NCBI GenBank assembly: GCA_904063045.1
Contig: CAJFCJ010000065.1
Coordinates: 1 to 61,341 of the forward strand
Length of the DNA: 61,341 bases
Direction: 5' to 3'
DNA from: Dimorphilus gyrociliatus
Lineage: Eukaryota; Annelida; Polychaeta; Dinophilidae
Shown here: positions 55,463 through 61,341 of the stretch, piece by piece
Layout: every line of letters starts with the position of its first letter
Numbering within the stretch: position 1 is the stretch's first letter
The notes under the pieces: model-generated
The model's database searches: none
What the model was told of the DNA's origin: nothing
What the model saw: the letters and a program-made list of their open reading frames with translations, nothing else
Position numbers and translations under genes: made by a program

Positions 55463-58400
55463 TCATTTTTTCATTATTTTTACATGATAAATAATATTGT
55501 CCAACGTCAATAATTCTCCGAATGATACTAATTGCGAATGTAGAAAGCCGCAGGCTATTGAAATTTCTTTAATACATTGGAAATAATTGACATCCTTAAA
55601 TAAATAATATTCTATTTCATAAGAATAAGGAGGTGGTAACTTTACAAATGTTTGTATAAAGCATATATGATAATCATCATAATTATTCAAGCACAAAACA
55701 ACTATCAATATATAGACTCTTTTATAGTCATTTTTATGCAAATAGGCCTATACTTACACTCTTTTCTAACTGATATTTTAATGTCATCAATGCTTGCTTT
55801 CCTGTTGAGTAGAATTAATTAGTGTGTGTGTGTGTAAGTGTATAAAATAATTTTATTTGCCTAACCCTCTGTTTAGTAATTCATCTCTCTTTTCTAAAGC
55901 ATATTGATATATTGAAGATATTGTAAATATTAATGGATTTAGTACAGAATTAATAGGAACAATGAATATAACAAGTAAAACTTTAACATTATTTTCTAAT
56001 GTTAATTCTTTTAAAGTTGATAAAATAACTATTTAAAAACAAACTAAAATTGATTATTGTTGTTGTTTGTCTTGTTGTTTTTTTAAACCTAAAATTGATA
56101 GTGGAAACCAACAAATTACATTTGTAAGTATTGTTATTATAAATGATTTTTTTATTGTTCTTTTCTTAATACTGTTCTTCATGTTTAATGATTTAAAAAT
56201 TATCCTTAATAATTCAAGATTAATTATCAAAATTATTAAATTTGTTACAAATTCAAAAAAACCAAAAATGATAACTGAAAATATCCATCCAGTGAATGTT
56301 TTACCACCAATTTGAATGTTAAAACAAATTGAATATTGAGAGTAATAATCCTAAAAAAACAAAAGAAACAATTATTCAAGTCATTTTTCCATTAAAAAAA
56401 AACTTTTAACTTGGTAAAAGAAAACTGGTAAAGAACTGACAAAACAGGCAGAAATTATGATAAACAATGAAATTATGATTGAAAAATCTGATAAAATACA
56501 TTTTTGAAATGGATTTTTTATTACTATAATTCTTTCAATTGACATTATTAATAGACTAAAACTTGATATAAGTAAACCGGAAGTCATTAAAATACCGCAA
56601 AATTTACATAAAAATCCATTTTTCCAATAAATTTCATTTTCTAAATATTGATTATTATAGTAAGAATCAACAATTGAAATTATGATTAAATAGAGAGATG
56701 TAAAACAATTTCCAATTGTTAAACTACATGTAAAACTTTTTCCCTTAGCATCTGATGAAAAGTAGAAAAATGATGAACATATATTTGCAAATAGGCCTAT
56801 TAAACCACAACTCCAAAACATATATTTCAATAGATTTGAACTTAGAATATTTGAACATGTACTAAATAGTGAAGTAGATGGATGACAGATGACATTACTG
56901 CCAATTTTTGTCCAAATTAGACAACATAAACGGAAACTATTTGCGTAGAAAAATCTTAAATTTTTCATTTTTTTCAATGGAATTTCAATATTTAATGGAA
57001 ATTTTGTGTTTTTAAAATTCAATTCAAATATATTTTCTAAAAATTCTGCCTTATTTAATTCAATTATTTTAATAAAACAATTTTCAACTTTTAACACTTT
57101 AATATTTTTTGTAGATTTAAAAAATATTTCTGTTGTTAATACTGAAATTTTTGTATGTGAAATATCTAAATATAATAGAAATTCACTTGAGAAATTTGTC
57201 AATTCTACCATTGAAAATATTGGATTATGGGATACATCAATATATTGTAAAAGTTTATATTGTTCTTTAACACTAAAGAAGTTTAAATTTGATATATTAT
57301 TCAATTTTAGAGAGATATAAACAAGATTTGGAATTGACAATTTAGAATTTTTCAATTCAAAATTATTTTGAATTTTTAAAATTATTAAATTTATTAATCT
57401 ATTTTTATTGTTTATTTTAAAATTTCCATTCAAGTTAACTTTTCTAAAATAAACTGGTATTGAAATTTCTCCAATTAGTTTTTTATGATCATTTTCATTT
57501 GTTTGTAAAAGTTGACATTCTAATTCAATAATCATTGATTGTAAACAATTTTCAGGTAATTTTGATTCATTTGTACAGAAAATTTCGTCGCTACCAAATT
57601 GACAATCGACGATACCGTCGCAAACCTTTGATACATCTAAATATTTACTTTGATTTAGACACTTGAAATAACCTTGAAAGGTTAATTTATCTTTTAAAAA
57701 AATTGCACAGTTAAATTGATTTTTTTTCTTTATCTCTAATTTCATCTATGGTCTATCTACCGCAATTTGTTTCATCATCCTTAAAGAAACAATGATAAAT
57801 TCCATCGCAAAGAAAGTCGATTGAAATGCAAAATTCTTCATAAATACATTTATAAAAACCAATTTTACAAAATTTAAATTTTTCAATGACAAATCTATAA
57901 ATATTTGGAATTTTTATATGAAAATTTCCAAATGAACTAAAATGAAAATCTCTGTTTATATAAGAATTTGGATGGGTAAAATTTCTGCACATAACTTGAG
58001 ATTCATCTCTGGAAGTTAAACAATTTTGAATTTCATCACAAATCATAGTTTTTGGAAAACATGACTCATCACATTTGTATTGATTTACAAAATTACAATC
58101 TTTAAATTGAAAATATAGGAAAATATGACACAAAGCAGCAGCATCACTTAATTTTAAGGTTATAGTTATTAATACCTTGTTTATGCATTACATTTATTGC
58201 ATTGTCTGAATAGCAATTTTCATCAGATCCGTCAAAACAATTCTTTTCATTGTTACAAACAAACTTAAAGGGAATACATTGGCCATTTTCGCACATACTG
58301 AAAAGTAATAAAAGATAAATAAAGAATAAAACCTCACCATATCTCTCTATATTTTACTTATAGCCTTCTTTGCAACTTGCTCTAACTTTTGAAAAAAAAT

Positions 58401-58994
58401 AAAGACAACAATTAGTTTCATTGTATCTTCAAAATTGTTTTGTTTAAAACCACAAAATTGTTCATCGTAGCCATTTTTGCAATCATTCACATAATTACAA
58501 ACTAATTTGTAGCGTATACTTTGATTATCTTCATCGAAGCACTGAAATTGCTCAATTAAAGAGTTTTCATTACAATTAGATTCATCTTGCCCCGACGGAC
58601 AGTCTAGAATTCCGTTACAAACGTATAAAAAACTGATACAAATCTTATCTTTTGAACAGGGAAAACTGTGTAAACATTCAAAGTGTTTATGAAATGATGA
58701 TGAATGGAAAATATTTTCAGTTCTATTGATTTCTGTATGAGAAAAAGGAACATTTTTTAATATTTCAAAAAATTGAAAAAATTTGACAAACCAGTAACTT
58801 CTTGACAAACGTAAAAATCAATGTAGCTTTTAAGGCAAGAATCCGAAAAAATTGATAAACTTTTACTGTTCACTTCAAGACTAAATGTATCGTCATGAGT
58901 AAAGATTTGTTGTTTATAGACAAAATGATGATTCAAAGTAGTATGATTGATAACTTTTTCTCTTATAATGGAGTTACTCTTGTAAATGGTTAAG
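55463..58994 (-). CDS. LDLa-LRR 7TM receptor (LGR/GRL101-like), main exons
   Basis: Exons joined in phase are 58792-~58994, 58451-58732, 58358-58385, 58176-58297, 57761-58099, 56411-57690, 56089-56350 and 55853/55866-56028. Introns are 60-85 nt. The ectodomain has six LDLa modules (for example CNGILDCPSGQDESNC, CDGIVDCQFGSDEIFC), then LRR repeats (LLQYIDVSHNPIFS, LLYLDISHTKIS). An LGR-type hinge (SFRLCCLIW...NVICHPS) leads to seven spans: TM1 GLIGLFANICSSFFYF, TM3 end SIERIIVIKNPF, TM6 NVICWFPLSIL, TM7 INSVLNPLIF. This is the RXFP/GRL101 receptor plan. The frame can end at 55853, or splice at 55866 to 55758-55801 and 55463-55701 for a longer cytoplasmic tail. More 5' exons lie to the right. 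Confidence 0.87.
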
Positions 58995-59159
58995 AATCAA
59001 AGAAAAAACTCTACATAATCAGATAATGAAATTTTACCAATAGATAACTAAATGGATAATTTCCAGTGGTAACGAATTGTCGAATGTTGTTTCTCTTTGA
59101 TGTCTTTTCAGATACAACTAAATAATTTTTTAGAAATTTTTAAAATGCAAGAAAATTTT

Positions 59160-59285
59160 TTGTGTTGACAGAGAAAATGTCCTCAAATAACATTGCTCCC
59201 CCAATGTATGATTGGTACTCAATTGTTGAGTATAGGGTTAGGGTAAAATCATAAAAAAATATTTCAGGACATTTTTCATCGTATC
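59160..59285. mobile_element. Small TTAGGG-type element inside the receptor locus
   Basis: TGACAGAGAAAATGTCCTCAAAT at the left and ATTTCAGGACATTTTTCATCG at the right form an inverted pair. GGGTTAGGGTAAAATC is internal. About 125 bp, sitting between putative exons. Confidence 0.55.
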
Positions 59286-59313
59286 GAAAAAAATTTTTTT
59301 TTTTTTTACAAAC

Positions 59314-59538
59314 CATGTAAAAATTTTATACTTGAAATATTTTCATAAAATTCTTGGATTGCAAAAATTAGAAATTGAAAAATAGTATATTTTTCTACTG
59401 ATGGAAAATCAGCTAAAGTCATTTGTTTCTTTTGACATAATTGACTTAGATATTGAGGTGTTACAATCTCTTTCATCTTAAATATTTGATAACATATTCC
59501 ATTAATGTTTATCATTTTTGGACGAGAGCAGTAGATTT
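59314..59538 (-). CDS. C-type-lectin-like exon of the receptor locus (partial)
   Basis: An exon bounded by TTTAG at 59540 and a CATG|GTTTG donor at 59314 reads EIYCSRPKMININGICYQIF, then LSQLCQKKQMTLADFPS. This matches the start of a C-type-lectin domain (C-x-x...W/x-C-Y, then C...LA). The rest of the domain would lie in the exon at about 58792-59005 or be lost. The phase to its neighbours does not resolve (joining to the upstream exon creates TAA), so linkage to the 7TM part is inferred from strand and spacing only. Confidence 0.5.
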
Positions 59539-59569
59539 CTAAATAATACGAAAAAAAGTAAGATATAGA

Positions 59570-60563
59570 TTAACAAGTGGCGCCCTCTCTAGGAGAATAT
59601 TGAAAAAAATAAAGTGTACTTTGTGAATTATCCATACATTTGATAAGAAAATTCATTTTTTGAGGTTGCCATCTGTGAAAAAATTTTTCAATTTTTGTTT
59701 CCATATATTTAAATAAACAATATGATAAATCTTTAGCATTTTCTAAACAATTTAAACTATAAAATACAAAATATGTTTCATTGTATTTTATTTTTTGTGT
59801 TTGTTTTGGTAAGTTTGGATTTGAATAACTATTCTTAAAGGCAACTCTCGTAAATGATTTTGGAATAATGAATGGTTTTTTATGTTGAAAAATAGTTGTA
59901 CCATATTCAAATTTAAAATGTTTGCATAGCGTTTGTATTTCATTATCACGAATAATTAATAATTGATGAAATTCTTTGTTATCTATCAGTTTTTCTGGTT
60001 TTCCAATTATATATTTAAAATTTGAATTACTATTATTTGAATAAATTTGAAATTTTATATTGTTAAGTCTGACTATGACGTCATTTTTGAAATTTTTCTT
60101 CAATTTATTTCTATAACATTTGAACCAGGAAATGGAAATTTTTTGTTTGATTGAATGAGAAAATGAACATTGTGAATAATTGATAGCATTTTCACAATTT
60201 GCTGTAAATACATATTGGTTTTTCTTAGTTAATTGTATTGTTTTAAATTTTGTTGAATTGTTTCCATCAAATCCAAATATTGAACATATAAAATTTAATT
60301 GAGAATTAGTAATTTCAACTTGTAGCCATTTGTTTTCAAACATTATCTGAAAATAACCATAAAAATTTGAAAAATAATTGACATCTAAAGGTTTTAATGT
60401 GATATTTTTATCAGAAAATCTCATTCTGTTTAGTATATTATCATTTGCAGTACAATGTAATTCTGGATAAACCAAGTCTTTAATATCTAGAAAATTATTT
60501 TTAGAGTCTATATAAAAGTTTAAATGATTGTTGTTCTTTGTCTTTTTATTGAATCCGCTCAGG
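59570..60563 (-). CDS. Two divergent SRCR-like domains (partial gene)
   Basis: A long minus-strand frame without an ATG-supported start, open from an acceptor-like ATTACAG near 60564, contains two repeats. The first has YGYFQIMFENKWLQVE, NFICSIFGFDG, NCENAINYSQC and ISWFKC. The second has VRLNNIKFQIY, QTLCKHFKFEYG, NCLENAKDLSYC and NFLIKC. These fit the SRCR order G-x-V-E-V, V-x-C-x-x-L-G-F, C-x-G-x-E-x-L-x-x-C, V-x-C with several substitutions. It is probably the N-terminal ectodomain of the receptor downstream. Confidence 0.5.
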
Positions 60564-61003
60564 TAAAAAATCTGTAATGAAGTTGATAATTTAATGTATA
60601 TGAAATGTTTATTATTTTTTTGAACAGGTGATTTGTTTTTTTGAGTTTGGATTTAGAATTAGATGTGTTCAAGGATAATTACGAGAGAATCTGTATACTA
60701 CTCTCTATCTTCAAATCAAAATTTTCATATCAACTGTTCATTCCAATTTTACTTCTCTATATATATTCAAATCATTCAATTCAACTTTTCTCTTAGACAA
60801 GATATATGGACCAGTTTTATTCAAAAATTGATGACATATAAAATACCCTAAATTGAAATTATCAAGTGAAAAATCGTGAAATATTAATGGTAGAAAACCA
60901 AATGAACGTGACTTTAAAATAAAATATTTTTGTTTTGAATTTTCTTGAATTGTTTCAATATCTATTTTTTTTTGTTTTTTTTTAAAAAATCAATTATTTT
61001 GTT
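60564..61003. other. Probable intron or intergenic DNA
   Basis: No coding pattern is convincing on either strand; long T tracts near 60966-60988. Confidence 0.35.
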
Positions 61004-61225
61004 TCATTTTCTTTTACCTTTAAGCTCAGAATATGTGCAAAAACTTGATAAATTCAAATTTGAATTCAACAATTTTAAGTAATCCATTTTGAATGAATTT
61101 TGATTGAAAAATTGAATTTTGATTGTAAAGTTTAAGATTTCAATATTATTAAAAGAGTTTAAAAGTAGAAATGAAGTAGATGAACATATTGAATCTTTTA
61201 AATTTGAATTAAAGGTAACTTTCAA
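61004..61225 (-). CDS. Upstream ectodomain exon fragment
   Basis: The frame reads FKMDYLKLLNSNLNLSSFCT then YSELKG, echoing the segment around NSQLNFICSIFGF in the next exon and so possibly another SRCR-like unit. The boundaries and start are not visible; the gene seems to continue past the window. Confidence 0.3.
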   Translation of the reverse strand: MKVTFNSNLKDSICSSTSFLLLNSFNNIEILNFTIKIQFFNQNSFKMDYLKLLNSNLNLSSFCTYSELKGKRK

Positions 61226-61341
61226 ATTTTTTGTGTTATTTCTTAAATAAATCTTATAATTTTCCAGTTTTATTCTGACTGCAAAAAAATCTGCAAAATA
61301 TCAAAAAAAAAAAAATCCAAGTATTTTCTATATAGTTATTT

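Noticed and set aside
1-61341. tRNA or rRNA genes
   Set aside because: I saw no tRNA-like A/B boxes with a foldable cloverleaf and no rRNA core sequences by eye; a tRNAscan or Rfam run would be decisive.

Overview
This is an AT-rich, intron-bearing nuclear segment from an invertebrate animal; the species cannot be named from sequence alone. Metazoan signs are a rhodopsin-like GPCR, an LGR/GRL101-type receptor with LDLa modules, C1q-like, TSP1, CUB, C-type-lectin-like, SRCR-like, PAN/Apple, fucolectin-type and F5/8C domains, and a mitochondrial pyruvate carrier subunit. Introns are mostly 50-80 nt and mostly phase 1 in the secreted genes. Many first exons are tiny and encode only the start of a signal peptide, so long open frames miss much of the real gene structure.

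Layout. 1-11 kb: decayed MULE and leucine-rich-repeat (LRR) remnants, a complete four-exon MPC2 homologue on the minus strand (5823-6666), and a retroelement envelope-like gene with two frame breaks, followed by a polypurine tract and a 3' LTR (7951-10983). 11.0-35.6 kb: a large inverted repeat. The left arm (11016-22608) and right arm (26809-35599) are almost identical and enclose a 4.2-kb spacer that holds a CUB-domain membrane protein gene. Each arm carries a CBM14-TSP1-C1q-type secreted gene, a decayed BEL/Pao retroelement, a defective FLYWCH-MULE copy and LRR debris. The only length difference I find between the arms is an intact 2793-bp MULE (15622-18414) in the left arm, flanked by a 9-bp target duplication; the right arm keeps the uninterrupted empty site.

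35.6-44 kb: minus-strand secreted genes (an F5/8C protein and a large PAN/fucolectin-type lectin gene) and one unplaced ORF. 44-49 kb: repeat-rich DNA with a small CxxC...CxxC protein gene and an internally deleted MULE (47113-49013). 49.2-51.3 kb: plus-strand secreted genes with a repeated unknown domain. 51.6-54.3 kb: MULE and mariner debris around a single-exon class A GPCR (52629-53591). 55.5-61.3 kb: a large minus-strand receptor locus (SRCR-like and CTLD-like exons, six LDLa, LRR, 7TM) that appears to run off the right edge.

Taken together, the host genes are mainly secreted or surface recognition proteins, set in DNA shaped by at least three MULE families whose ends are built from short tandem units. 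The best-supported unusual feature is the near-perfect palindrome, which preserves the filled and empty sites of an intact MULE in one window.
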